From the NCBI GenBank assembly GCA_022703485.1, contig JAKLDO010000023.1, positions 1-40,327 of the forward strand: DNA of 40,327 nt. Reading direction: 5' to 3'. This document shows, in pieces, positions 26,190-34,623 of this stretch; position 1 is the first letter of the stretch, and every line of letters begins with the position of its first letter. The position numbers and the translations under genes are program-made. Below the pieces are notes generated by a model. The model saw nothing but the letters and a program-made list of their open reading frames with translations. It had not been told where the DNA came from and ran no database searches. This DNA is from a bacterium (GTDB lineage: Bacteria; UBP6; UBA1177).

Positions 26190-27061
26190 AAAACCGCTCC
26201 CTTCCTCATAATTCTGTACTTGTTTTTTCACTTCTTCTTGTCTGCTGGTCTGTTTACAGCTTTTTTTCATGGCAGATACAGCCGATGCCTGAGAAGATGC
26301 CTGAGGCTATTGCTGAAAAGATCATATCTGACGGTCTTCCCGGAGAGCCGGTTTTCCTTTCTTCACAGCTGATGGACGGATTTGTGCTGAATCACCCTGA
26401 CATAAATGTTTTCCCGGCGGGCGGTGAAGTTCTTAAGAATGCAAAGGATCTCCAAACTTTCTATATTATTGAGGCGTATAAAGGTCTCGGTTGCGCAGAT
26501 ATTTCACCTAAGCTCAGTGAAAAGAATATTATGAGAGAAGGTAAGTACACGCTCAAGGAATGTTATTTGTCAGGCATGCAGAATAGATCTTTCTATGCAT
26601 CATCCTTCATAGGGAAATTCATTGTGACAGTTCCTCCGTCCGTAAAGCCTTTGGAATTTAAGCACGGGCATTTCAAAACTGGGCATAACAGCTGGCAGAA
26701 GATCGAAACAGGTCTTGCGGAATTTAGCGGAAAAAGCGTTCTGGCCGTTTCAGCACATCCTCTTCCTGAAGGTCATGAGGTCAGAGTGGAAATACCGCCG
26801 GTCGACAGAAAAATTTCAAGGATGTATGCAGGTTTCGGTATAGCCGATTCAGGAAAGATGAAAGGTTCAAAACCTGTCGACATTAAAGTCTCTCAGGCAG
26901 ACAGAGAAATGGAATTCCATTCAGTTGACGGGAAATGGCTTGAGCGGGAACTTGCCGGTTTTTCATCATTTGAGCCGCTGCATATCACTGTTTCAACTGA
27001 AAACTCGGCGAAAAGGCACTTTTATTTTGATATAAAATATGTGCTCGGAGAGGGCAAATGA
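26186..27061 (+). CDS. Membrane-anchored extracytoplasmic protein of unknown function
   Basis: 291 aa. One N-terminal hydrophobic stretch (SVLVFSLLLVCWSVYSFF), then a soluble domain that looks beta-rich toward the end (FGIADSGKMKGSKPVDIKVS, HFYFDIKYVLGEGK), reminiscent of carbohydrate-binding folds; this likeness is weak. The start is TTG at 26186, overlapping the serS stop, with GAGG ten bases upstream. The stop overlaps the start of the glycosyltransferase gene (ATGA). The tight linkage suggests a role in the same envelope glycan process, perhaps as an accessory to the GT-C enzyme. Confidence 0.65.
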   Translation: MKNRSLPHNSVLVFSLLLVCWSVYSFFSWQIQPMPEKMPEAIAEKIISDGLPGEPVFLSSQLMDGFVLNHPDINVFPAGGEVLKNAKDLQTFYIIEAYKGLGCADISPKLSEKNIMREGKYTLKECYLSGMQNRSFYASSFIGKFIVTVPPSVKPLEFKHGHFKTGHNSWQKIETGLAEFSGKSVLAVSAHPLPEGHEVRVEIPPVDRKISRMYAGFGIADSGKMKGSKPVDIKVSQADREMEFHSVDGKWLERELAGFSSFEPLHITVSTENSAKRHFYFDIKYVLGEGK

Positions 27062-28644
27062 AGTTTTTAAGGAATATCGGCATAAAAGCTCCTCTCACGA
27101 TGTCCATCCTTGCACTTTTCTATCTTTTCATGCTCATCTATCAGGCTGAAAAGGTCGCCATAACCGATGATGCAAGATTCTACATGAGCGCCGCAAAGAG
27201 CTACAGCAGTTATTTTGAAAATTGCGGTCTTTCAATGAAATGTTTTGATCAGGCGACGATAGACAGATACTGGAAAGAGAACAATGAACATCCTCCTTTT
27301 GCAAAGCTTCTGATGGCATCAGGATATTTTGTTTTCCATAAAAAGTTAAAAATGCTCGATGAAATAAGGGCGTTGAGAATAGGCATTTCGCTTTTTGCTG
27401 TAGTTCTTCTGCTGTTCATTTTCAGCTTTACAAGACGGGCTTTTTCGTTCAATGCGGCTGTGTTCGCATCGCTTTTTTTCATTTTTCTGCCGCGCACTTT
27501 CTTCCATGCCCGTGTTGCGACACTTGATTTTGCTGTTGCGGGGACATCTTTCATATTTGTCTACTGCTACTGGCGGGGTTTCAGTTCAAAGTTCTGGGCA
27601 TGGATGACGGGTATCGCTTTCGGTATAGCTCTTGCAACAAAGCTCAATGCTCCTTTCATGGTCCTGCCTGTGCTTATCCATTTCATTTATGTGAAACGGC
27701 ATGAACTTGGAAAAAGACCGGTGAAAACGATTTTCGCTCCGCAGTTCGTTTCAATGCTTCTTTTCTCACTGCCGCTCTTTTTCATGATGTGGCCGTGGCT
27801 TTGGCATCTTACAATAAAGAGATTCGGCGATTATGTCGCATTTCACATGCATCACTACGGGATACTGATGTACTATCTCGGTAAGATTTACAGCACTCCC
27901 CGGCCTCCGTGGCACGGACCTCTTGTTATGATGCTTCTAACCACACCTGTCATTACGCTTCTGTTCGCATCGGTTTCTCCGATGCTTTACAAGTGGAAAG
28001 AGGAAAAAGATAATTTCAGTCCTATGCTGCTTGTCATCTTAAGTGCTGTCGTGTCAATATCAGCGCTGATGTTCCTTCCTGCTCCTTATTACAGCGGTGT
28101 GAAACTGTTCCAGCCTTTCTTTCCTTTTCTCGCTGTAATGGCGGGATACGGACTTTACACTGTTTTAAAAAATGCGACCGTTCTTCCTGAAAGATACAGG
28201 TTTGCTCCTGCCGTTTTCATGTTCATTCCGGTGATATTTTCAATGATAGATCTCAGACACGACCATTTAAGCTATTACAATGAGATGGCAGGCGGCACCA
28301 AGGGTGCTTCGATGTACGGCAACGAACAGCATTACTATGACCTTTTCTATCGCGACATGACGGACTTCTTCAACCAAGAATGTGCAAAAAAGGTGTGCAA
28401 GGTCTCTTTCGAACCAAATGCAAAAGAGTATGACCCGTCATCAGGAATTTTAAAACGGGCCGGATATCTAACGAACAATTTCAGGTTCTCCCGCGCAGGA
28501 AATGCTGATTACTTCGTTCTTACACATGAATACAGGTGGCGGCAGTATCCTTCGATCCTGAGGAATTCTGCAAAGCTCAGACAGGTCTACACCATGAAAA
28601 GACAGGGTGTTCCGATGTTCACGGTTTTCAAGCTTGACGAATGA
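27058..28644 (+). CDS. GT39/PMT-like membrane glycosyltransferase
   Basis: 528 aa with about eleven membrane segments. The first periplasmic loop holds the GT-C acidic signature (VAITDDARFYMSAAKSY), and NEHPPFAKLLMASGYFVFH matches the conserved HPP loop of the dolichyl-/polyprenyl-phosphate mannosyltransferase superfamily. Further on come PRPPWHGPLVM and a C-terminal soluble segment (RWRQYPSILRN). It should move a sugar from a lipid carrier onto a protein or glycolipid outside the cytoplasm. A GGAGAGGG site lies in the end of the previous gene. Acceptor and sugar unknown. Confidence 0.85.
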   Translation: MKFLRNIGIKAPLTMSILALFYLFMLIYQAEKVAITDDARFYMSAAKSYSSYFENCGLSMKCFDQATIDRYWKENNEHPPFAKLLMASGYFVFHKKLKMLDEIRALRIGISLFAVVLLLFIFSFTRRAFSFNAAVFASLFFIFLPRTFFHARVATLDFAVAGTSFIFVYCYWRGFSSKFWAWMTGIAFGIALATKLNAPFMVLPVLIHFIYVKRHELGKRPVKTIFAPQFVSMLLFSLPLFFMMWPWLWHLTIKRFGDYVAFHMHHYGILMYYLGKIYSTPRPPWHGPLVMMLLTTPVITLLFASVSPMLYKWKEEKDNFSPMLLVILSAVVSISALMFLPAPYYSGVKLFQPFFPFLAVMAGYGLYTVLKNATVLPERYRFAPAVFMFIPVIFSMIDLRHDHLSYYNEMAGGTKGASMYGNEQHYYDLFYRDMTDFFNQECAKKVCKVSFEPNAKEYDPSSGILKRAGYLTNNFRFSRAGNADYFVLTHEYRWRQYPSILRNSAKLRQVYTMKRQGVPMFTVFKLDE

Positions 28645-28651
28645 GGGTTGA

Positions 28652-30502
28652 ATGAGAAAATTTCTTGCTTCGCTGATATCTCCTTTTAAAGCGCGTCCCT
28701 GGCTTCTGACGCTTCCCTTTTTCCTGCTTGAAGGGCTTTTTCTTGTTATAATCCAGTACAAGCATGGCTTTAAACTGACAGATCACATTCTTATCTCAGC
28801 ACTTTTGCAGAACCTTGTTTTCGATTCTCTCATCTTTCTGAGCGGTGCTATGCTCCTGAGACTGATGACGAGGACTAATATAGTTCCTGTCATTTATATG
28901 ATCCTGTACCTATACCTGACGGGTCAGGACATGGTCATTTATTTTTTCGGCAACACTTTCTTCGAAGAGCATTTTCTTAATCTCATTTCGTGGTACAGCA
29001 TAAAAGGTTTTGTAAACGTCTATTCGCTGTCCATGCTTTTTGTGTTCCTTGGAGCTTCAGCAGGTGTTTTTTTCCTGTGCAGAAAGGTCTCGGTCGATTT
29101 CAGATTTGCAGACCTTCTCAGATATTCTCTCATAATTGCCACGGTATATTTTGCAGATCCTACGGAATATTTCATTAAAAAAAGCGAGATTGTTCCCGAT
29201 AAACGGTACTTGCAGGAAAATGAGACAAGGAACATCCATTACATACTCAGGTGTAAGAACGAACAGCTCCGTTACGCCTCAAGGAACAGTCTGATAAATT
29301 TCGTCACTGAGGTCTTTTTCAGGAAAGGGAAAAAGGAGTATGCGGTATATCACTCCGCGGAGGCTCTTAAAAAAGATGCAGGGATCTATTCCATTCCTCT
29401 GGGAGAAAGGAAATATGAAAAAGTGTCTGCCGGATTCAATAAGATAGTCTGGCTCGCATCTGAATCCATATCGCTTGATTTTTTCAGCAGATACAATCCG
29501 AAGATCCCGTTTGATACCGTGACTTCATTTTATGAAAGTGACGAATTCTTTGAAAAGACGATGACTAACTATTATACATCGGCCTCTCCGACATTACAGG
29601 CACTTGTTTCTACTTTTACAAGCCATCCCAACTATGATCTCATACTTTCGGGATATTATCAGAATTCGATCGCGGGGATCCTTAAAAAACACGGATATGA
29701 GACGGTATTTCTGCGCAGTGCCTCGAAATATTATGCCGGTGAGAATATCATTTTCCAGAAGCTCGGCTTCAAGGATATAATTGCAAGAGAGTACTTCCAG
29801 CAGTTCCCTGAATACAAGGAATACATTTATGACTGGGGAGTAAGCGACAGGGTGATGCTCGGTAAACTGGTCGATCTTCTTGAAGAATACAGAAATAAAA
29901 AGCTTTTTGTCGTTGTGCTCGGAATAGACACGCATCCCCCGCACGGAAGAGAAGAGTACGGTTTCAGAACGACTGTATACCCTGAAACGCCGTCCGGTTA
30001 TCAGAACTTCGGGAATGCCTCAATGTTCATGAAATCTGTCTATAATCATGACTATGACATGGCGAACACACTGAAAGCGATAAAGGAAAAAGGTCTTTAC
30101 ACCGATGATACGCTTATTGTTGCAACTGCCGACCACGCCTGTCCATATAACAATGTCGTAAAGTACATTCCGGGTGTTGAGAATACGAATCTCGGCCGTA
30201 CCCCGCTTGCTTTTTTCACGCCTGCTGTACTTCCGGCTTTTGACAGGACTGTACTTTCAAGTCAGCTTGATCTTGCTCCGTCCATACTTCATCTTCTCAA
30301 TATCGAAATACCTCAGGGTTACTGGGGTGAAAGTCTGTTCTCTAAAACGAAAAAGCCTCTGTTCACCGGGTACAGCCGCGGAGTTATTGAAATGCGTACC
30401 GGCGATGATAAGATGAGTGTCAATAAAAAGAGCAGATCAAAAAAAGATGCCGGACTCATAAGGCTTTTCAACTCGGTCATCATAGAAAAGAACAGCAAAT
30501 GA
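28652..30502 (+). CDS. LtaS/EptA-like membrane phosphotransferase (alkaline phosphatase superfamily)
   Basis: 616 aa. About five membrane segments fill the first 180 residues, then an extracytoplasmic sulfatase-fold domain follows. Metal and catalytic motifs: IVWLASESIS (acidic ligand), the likely Thr nucleophile in YTSASPTLQALVSTFTSHPN, VVVLGIDTHPPHG and VATADHACPYN with the Asp-His pair. Relatives add glycerol-phosphate or phosphoethanolamine to glycolipids or sugars. Starts eight bases after the glycosyltransferase, with GAGG upstream. The likely product is a phospho-substituent on a surface glycan or lipid A; the exact donor is not readable. Confidence 0.82.
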   Translation: MRKFLASLISPFKARPWLLTLPFFLLEGLFLVIIQYKHGFKLTDHILISALLQNLVFDSLIFLSGAMLLRLMTRTNIVPVIYMILYLYLTGQDMVIYFFGNTFFEEHFLNLISWYSIKGFVNVYSLSMLFVFLGASAGVFFLCRKVSVDFRFADLLRYSLIIATVYFADPTEYFIKKSEIVPDKRYLQENETRNIHYILRCKNEQLRYASRNSLINFVTEVFFRKGKKEYAVYHSAEALKKDAGIYSIPLGERKYEKVSAGFNKIVWLASESISLDFFSRYNPKIPFDTVTSFYESDEFFEKTMTNYYTSASPTLQALVSTFTSHPNYDLILSGYYQNSIAGILKKHGYETVFLRSASKYYAGENIIFQKLGFKDIIAREYFQQFPEYKEYIYDWGVSDRVMLGKLVDLLEEYRNKKLFVVVLGIDTHPPHGREEYGFRTTVYPETPSGYQNFGNASMFMKSVYNHDYDMANTLKAIKEKGLYTDDTLIVATADHACPYNNVVKYIPGVENTNLGRTPLAFFTPAVLPAFDRTVLSSQLDLAPSILHLLNIEIPQGYWGESLFSKTKKPLFTGYSRGVIEMRTGDDKMSVNKKSRSKKDAGLIRLFNSVIIEKNSK

Positions 30503-30534
30503 TCTAAAGCTTCCGCTGAATTAAAATAAAAAAA

Positions 30535-30577
30535 TTGACAATCTAATTTTTTAGTTTAAAAATCTAATGCGCGTTAG
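30535..30577 (+). promoter_or_regulatory. Promoter with operator-like repeats before the small Cys-rich gene
   Basis: A perfect TTGACA (30535-30540) is followed at 17 bases by AAAAAT, a weak -10. AATCTAAT occurs twice (30540-30547 and 30561-30568), exactly 21 bases apart. The second copy leads into the near-palindrome CTAATGCGCGTTAG (30564-30577). Repeats at two helical turns overlapping the promoter look like a regulator site; the regulator is unknown. Confidence 0.5.
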
Positions 30578-30600
30578 TAATATTAAATCTGGAGGTAATT

Positions 30601-30846
30601 ATGTTGAAAAGCGCAACAAAAATTTTCGTTCTTGCTGTAATGCTGTTTTCGTTCTCTTCGATTTTCGCGGCGGAGATCCGCTGCAACCCTGATTCGAAGA
30701 CCTGTCACAAGTCAACCTGCAGGTATTATGACTGCAAAGGGTGTACAAAGACTTTCCAGTCCGAGGATGAAGCGTTGAAAGCTGGTTACAAATTCTGCAA
30801 AGTTTGTTCCGAGGAAAAGGCTGACAGAAAAGGGGATAAGAAATAA
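30601..30846 (+). CDS. Small exported Cys-rich protein with Ada-like metal-binding motif
   Basis: 81 aa. A clear signal peptide ends SSIFAAE. The mature part has CNPDSKTCHKSTCRYYDC, CKGCTKTF, then EDEALKAGYKFCKVC. The pattern, a Cys/His pair, a spacer and 'EAxxAGYxxCxxC', resembles the small zinc-binding module of Ada and of the tails of many secreted nucleases. It is probably a periplasmic metal or disulfide-stabilised protein of unknown role. GGAGG lies eight bases before the ATG. A terminator hairpin follows, so it is probably a single-gene transcript. Confidence 0.78.
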   Translation: MLKSATKIFVLAVMLFSFSSIFAAEIRCNPDSKTCHKSTCRYYDCKGCTKTFQSEDEALKAGYKFCKVCSEEKADRKGDKK

Positions 30847-30862
30847 TCCTCTCCGTTCCCCG

Positions 30863-30890
30863 GGCGGTCCTTTTCAGCCGGAGGGCCGCC
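30863..30890 (+). terminator. Rho-independent-type terminator after the Cys-rich gene
   Basis: An eight-pair stem (GGCGGTCC with GGGCCGCC, one T-G pair) with a 12-base loop is followed by TTCCTTGTATTTTATT, a loose T-rich tail. Confidence 0.65.
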
Positions 30891-30919
30891 TTCCTTGTAT
30901 TTTATTAACTGCTCTCTTC

Positions 30920-30948
30920 TTGACATCATTAAAGTTTTGTCCAATAAT
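30920..30948 (+). promoter_or_regulatory. Sigma-70-type promoter for the lipoprotein gene at 30983
   Basis: A perfect TTGACA (30920-30925), a 17-base spacer and AATAAT (30943-30948, five of six). The expected start near 30955 leaves a leader with GGAGGG ahead of the ATG. Confidence 0.75.
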
Positions 30949-30982
30949 CCGCTGTCTGTTTATTAAAAAAGAGGAGGGTAGA

Positions 30983-31543
30983 ATGAAAAAAGTTATCATT
31001 ATGTCGGTTTTTGCCGTAGTTGCTGTAATGCTTTCAAGCTGTTCGGCAACAATGTCAACATCATCAGCTTCAACAATGGGGTCTCTCAAGGCTGAACCTC
31101 ATTCGATCTGGACAAGACCCCTTGAAATGGGATTCACGGTCATAGGAATGGCCGAAGGGACTGCTCAGGATGAAAAGGCGGGAGATTCTCTTTCATCGAA
31201 AAAAGTGGTTGACAATGCTCCGTCATTCTTTCTTGGCGGTTCAATTCCTGACAAATCACTTACTCCGATGATGAAACTTGCCGCTTTCAATGCGATACAG
31301 AAAGCAAATGCTGACGGAATGTATGTGACAATGGCAAAAGAGGAAGATATCGATTCCGGTAAGAAAGCGTGGGTGAAAGGAGTTCTTCTCAAGCTCGAAA
31401 TGTACGGCCCCGTTCCTGCAGAAAGAGCAGATGCAGTCCGTTTCGGACACCACAAGGAATGCAAAAAGGATGAAAAGAAAGGTGCTCCCGCATTCATCAC
31501 TCCGTCAGAACCCAAACCTGAAGAGGTTAAGCCGGCTGAGTAA
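30983..31543 (+). CDS. Putative lipoprotein of unknown function
   Basis: About 186 aa. The signal peptide VIIMSVFAVVAVMLSSC ends in the lipobox LSSC. The mature protein has a Ser/Thr-rich start and a central segment SLTPMMKLAAFNAIQKANAD followed by MYVTMAKEED, resembling small exported proteins in which a beta strand follows a conserved helix. The tail is Lys/Pro/Glu-rich. I cannot assign a family. The ATG at 30983 follows GAGGAGGG; an in-frame extension to 30920 would cover the promoter and is rejected. It converges on the RCC1 gene with only three bases between stops. Confidence 0.75.
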   Translation: MKKVIIMSVFAVVAVMLSSCSATMSTSSASTMGSLKAEPHSIWTRPLEMGFTVIGMAEGTAQDEKAGDSLSSKKVVDNAPSFFLGGSIPDKSLTPMMKLAAFNAIQKANADGMYVTMAKEEDIDSGKKAWVKGVLLKLEMYGPVPAERADAVRFGHHKECKKDEKKGAPAFITPSEPKPEEVKPAE

Positions 31544-31546
31544 AAT

Positions 31547-33910
31547 TTAAGGTTCTGCAACAAGTACAGGTTCTTCCGACCAGGCGGTTCCGTCACCCAG
31601 TTCCCCTGAACTATTTCGACCCCAGCAGTAAAGGCTGCTGTCCGATTCAATCGCACAGGCGTGACTTGATGCGATAGATACTTTTTTCCATGTTTTGCCG
31701 CCTACAGATACCGGAACAGTCGTGTCGTTACTGCCTACAGGTCCTATTCCGAGCTGTCCGTAGGAAGTGTCTCCCCAGCAGAAAAGTTTGTTGTCTGATT
31801 TTATTCCGCATGTGGAATATCTTCCAGTGGAAATACTTGACCACGCACCGCTGCCGACCTTAACCGGAGCAAGTCTTGTATCATATGTCCCGTCACCGAT
31901 CTGGTTAAGCACATTTCCGCCCCAGCAGTAAAGCGAACTGTCTGCTTTTTTTATGCCGCAGACATGGGTAAATCCGGTTCGAACTGAAGACCATTCATCA
32001 TCATTCACCTTTGCAGGAACTGTCTGGTTTTCAGTTGTTCCTGTTCCAATCTGTCCGTAGCTGTTATATCCCCAGCAGTACAGAGTTTTATCTGTTGATT
32101 TTAATGCACATGTAAAACCGTCGCCTGCCGATACGGCAGACCAGGTATCTTCATTGACTTTTACAGGAGATGTTGCTGTATCGGTTGTTCCGTTGCCGAG
32201 CTGTCCTGCATAGTTGCCGCCCCAGCAGTAGAGCGAGCTGTCAGCTGTTTTTATACCGCAAGTGTGAGAATTACCTGCTGATACTGTATTCCACTGGTCG
32301 TCATTTACTTTGACAAATGCTTCCGCATTATTTTTTGTTCCGTTGCCGAGCTGTCCGTTATAGTTCCTGCCGCGGCAGAAAAGGATGCTGTCTGAGGATC
32401 TGATGCCGCATAAATGAGAATCACCTGATGATATCACAGCCCAGGCTCCGTCTTCAATTTTTAAAGGATGCCGCGCGCTTTCAACCACTTCGTCAGTTTG
32501 ACCCCAGCTGTAAATGCCGTCATTCTTAAGTCCGTAAGTGTTCCACATTCCGGAAATCACATCAGTCCATTCATCAGAGCTGATAAGTTCGGGAATATTC
32601 TTATCTGCCGTAACGCCGTTGCCGAGCTGTCCTTCACTGTTTGAACCCCAGCAGTAAAGAATGCTGTCACTTTCAGTAACAGCACATGTGTGAAACCCTC
32701 CGACTGATATTTCAGACCATATTTCATCACCTGTTTTTACAGGAATATTGCTTTTTACAGTTGTTCCGTCACTTAGCTGTCCGAAAGTATTGTTCCCCCA
32801 GCAGTACAGAAGACCGTCTGAAGATCTGATCGCGCATGTTGTGCTGTTGGCAATAAAAAGATCTGTCCACTCGTCATCGCTCACTTTTGCAGGAATATTA
32901 CTTTCGGTAAATGTGCCGTTGCCAAGCTGTCCGTTACCGTTAATGCCCCAGCAGAACATTATATTATCTGTTGATCTGATCGCGCAGGTGTGATCGCTTC
33001 CTGTATCTACTTTAAGCCAGGCATCATCATTTACTTTCGCGGGGATCAGCCTTATTTCGGTCGTTCCGTCACCGAGCTTTCCATAATAGTTCTCCCCCCA
33101 GCAGTAAAGGGAGCTGTCCGCCTTTTTTATGCCGCAGGTGAACCAGTACCCGGCAGAGATACTTTTCCACTCATCATCACCTATTTTCACGGGAGATTTC
33201 TGATCACTGGTTGTTCCGTCACCGACTTCTCCGCTATCATTCCTGCCCCAGCAGTAAAGCTTATTATCAGATTTTATACCGCAGGTATGGTCATAACCGG
33301 CTGAAATCTGTATCCAGGTGTCTTCTCCGATCTTTTCCGGTATATAACTGCTGCCGTTTTCTCCATTACCAAGCTGTCCGGAAGAATCAGCTCCCCAGCA
33401 GTAAAGATAATTGTCTGCTTTAAGACCGCAGACATGTGTAGATCCTGCAGCAATCGAGATCCATGGACCATCATCGATCTGTTTAGGAACATTGCTGTCA
33501 CCGCTGTATCCTAAAGTGCTATTGTCATTGCTTCCCCAGCAGAAAAGTGTGCCGTCCGCTTTTCTGATTCCGCATGAAAAAAGCTGGGAAACAGAGACCT
33601 TAGAGAAAGTGAATTCAACATGTTCCTCAGAATCGGAATCGTCAAAATCTTCATCAGTGGAATCAGAAAATTCATCAGTTTCTTCATCAGCAGTCTCATC
33701 CGGCTCCGTTAAAGCTTCGTCGGACAGGCCATCGTCAATAATTGAATCGGTCGACTCATCGTCTGACTCATCAGGCTCATCAGAAATAATATCACCATCA
33801 GATGCAATTTCGTCAGAATCAGTTACAGCCGAATCGTTTTCGTCATTATTTCCTGAAGAACAGGATATGAGAAAACACACAGACACAAATCCAAGAATCA
33901 GATTTTTCAT
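31547..33910 (-). CDS. Lipoprotein with acidic stalk and 14 RCC1-type repeats
   Basis: About 787 aa. The signal peptide ends in the lipobox LISC. A stalk of roughly 80 residues is very rich in Asp, Glu and Ser. Then 14 repeats of about 48-50 residues follow, of the form W..ISAG..HTCGIK...LYCWG.N..GQLG.GT...P.KV. Fourteen suggests two seven-bladed beta propellers in line. Each blade has two Cys (CGI and CWG), likely disulfide-paired outside the cell. Repeat 8 has lost both (NTYGLKNDGIYSWG), and repeat 9 reads CRG. RCC1 folds bind proteins or lipids; no catalytic part is visible. GGAG lies six bases before the ATG at 33910. Confidence 0.9.
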   Translation of the reverse strand: MKNLILGFVSVCFLISCSSGNNDENDSAVTDSDEIASDGDIISDEPDESDDESTDSIIDDGLSDEALTEPDETADEETDEFSDSTDEDFDDSDSEEHVEFTFSKVSVSQLFSCGIRKADGTLFCWGSNDNSTLGYSGDSNVPKQIDDGPWISIAAGSTHVCGLKADNYLYCWGADSSGQLGNGENGSSYIPEKIGEDTWIQISAGYDHTCGIKSDNKLYCWGRNDSGEVGDGTTSDQKSPVKIGDDEWKSISAGYWFTCGIKKADSSLYCWGENYYGKLGDGTTEIRLIPAKVNDDAWLKVDTGSDHTCAIRSTDNIMFCWGINGNGQLGNGTFTESNIPAKVSDDEWTDLFIANSTTCAIRSSDGLLYCWGNNTFGQLSDGTTVKSNIPVKTGDEIWSEISVGGFHTCAVTESDSILYCWGSNSEGQLGNGVTADKNIPELISSDEWTDVISGMWNTYGLKNDGIYSWGQTDEVVESARHPLKIEDGAWAVISSGDSHLCGIRSSDSILFCRGRNYNGQLGNGTKNNAEAFVKVNDDQWNTVSAGNSHTCGIKTADSSLYCWGGNYAGQLGNGTTDTATSPVKVNEDTWSAVSAGDGFTCALKSTDKTLYCWGYNSYGQIGTGTTENQTVPAKVNDDEWSSVRTGFTHVCGIKKADSSLYCWGGNVLNQIGDGTYDTRLAPVKVGSGAWSSISTGRYSTCGIKSDNKLFCWGDTSYGQLGIGPVGSNDTTVPVSVGGKTWKKVSIASSHACAIESDSSLYCWGRNSSGELGDGTAWSEEPVLVAEP

Positions 33911-34002
33911 GCACAACTCCAAAAAGTGTTAATGAGCAGAACATTGAGTCGTAGATATTATCTGTGCTTGAATAAAAAGCAATGAAAACAGAAGAAAGAA
34001 AA

Positions 34003-34026
34003 AAACCCTTCCCGGAGGAAGGGTTT
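34003..34026 (-). terminator. Rho-independent terminator of the HU gene
   Basis: A perfect ten-pair stem (AAACCCTTCC with GGAAGGGTTT) and a four-base loop, followed on the minus strand by a T-rich run (TTTTTCTTTCTTC), 22 bases past the HU stop. Confidence 0.88.
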
Positions 34027-34047
34027 CAAATCTCACAGTAAATGAAA

Positions 34048-34350
34048 TTACAGTTCTTTCTTGAATACCGGAGCCGGTTTGAAGCCGACGGACTTAGAAG
34101 CCTTGATCTTGATGACGGCACGGGTTTTCGGGTTGATACCGTTACGCGCCTTTCTGTTCGTCACTTTGAATGTGCCCACGCCGTTAAGGGAGAGTTTCTT
34201 TTCGGAAACAACTGTGTCCTTAAGGATCGTTGTGAATACATCATAGACTTCCTTCGCCTGATCGTTGGTCATCTCGATGCCGACGTTCTCTTTGAGAACT
34301 TTGATGAAATCTGTCTTTGTCGTTGCAACAAGTTTGGTCTTCTTAGCCAT
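34048..34350 (-). CDS. HU-family DNA-binding protein
   Basis: 100 aa. Typical HU/IHF fold: TKTDFIKVLKENVGIEMTND for helices, LSLNGVGTFKVTNRKARNGINP for the beta arm with the conserved GxGTF and RxGxNP motifs, then VIKIKASKSVGFKPAPVFKK. It bends and compacts DNA. The N-terminus carries about ten extra Lys/Thr residues compared with E. coli HU. GGAG lies six bases before the ATG. It is a single-gene unit with its own promoter and terminator. Confidence 0.95.
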   Translation of the reverse strand: MAKKTKLVATTKTDFIKVLKENVGIEMTNDQAKEVYDVFTTILKDTVVSEKKLSLNGVGTFKVTNRKARNGINPKTRAVIKIKASKSVGFKPAPVFKKEL

Positions 34351-34396
34351 GAAATTCTCCGTTAAAAAAAATAATAATGGGGTCGAGGTTCGGTGT

Positions 34397-34425
34397 ATTA
34401 TAGATAAAATCAGGGCGAAATGAAA
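34397..34425 (-). promoter_or_regulatory. Promoter of the HU gene
   Basis: On the minus strand, TATAAT (34402-34397) with TTTCAT 17 bases upstream. The -10 is perfect and the -35 is poor. The leader is about 40 bases. Confidence 0.55.
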
Positions 34426-34518
34426 GTTTTTATTACGGCAGACTGTATTTTACAGGGGATGAAAGAGTCAGAATTGGAAATTGTTTGTATGAAAGGGCTG
34501 CTGAAGAGAGGCAAAAAA

Positions 34519-34538
34519 AGGAGCCCCTCCGGACTCCT
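34519..34538 (-). terminator. Minus-strand hairpin with T tract, no clear gene upstream
   Basis: On the minus strand an eight-pair stem (AGGAGTCC/GGGCTCCT, one T-G pair) with loop GGAG runs straight into about seven T. On the plus strand one pair is lost and the tail is GAATTTCCTTTTT, so it could also work weakly that way. No minus-strand gene lies just to its right. Confidence 0.6.
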
Positions 34539-34600
34539 GAATTTCCTTTTTCCTTAAAACTTCACTTACACATAGATTTTATTAAAATAGCCCTGTTGCA

Positions 34601-34606
34601 TATAAT
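34601..34606 (+). promoter_or_regulatory. Probable -10 box for the protease-mosaic lipoprotein
   Basis: A perfect TATAAT eight bases before the GGAGG site of the gene at 34624. The hexamer 17 bases upstream is TTTATT, a poor -35. The leader would be very short. Confidence 0.45.
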
Positions 34607-34623
34607 TTTTACTGGAGGAAAAT

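Noticed and set aside
30920..30982. 21-residue N-terminal extension of the lipoprotein at 30983
   Set aside because: The stretch contains a TTGACA-17-AATAAT promoter and a strong ribosome site directly before the ATG at 30983, which also starts a proper lipoprotein signal.
33411..33932. Long Ser-rich open frame opposite the acidic stalk of the RCC1 lipoprotein
   Set aside because: It is the mirror of Asp/Glu codons (GAT/GAA read as Ser/Phe-type codons on the other strand), lacks a ribosome site, and the RCC1 gene is certain.
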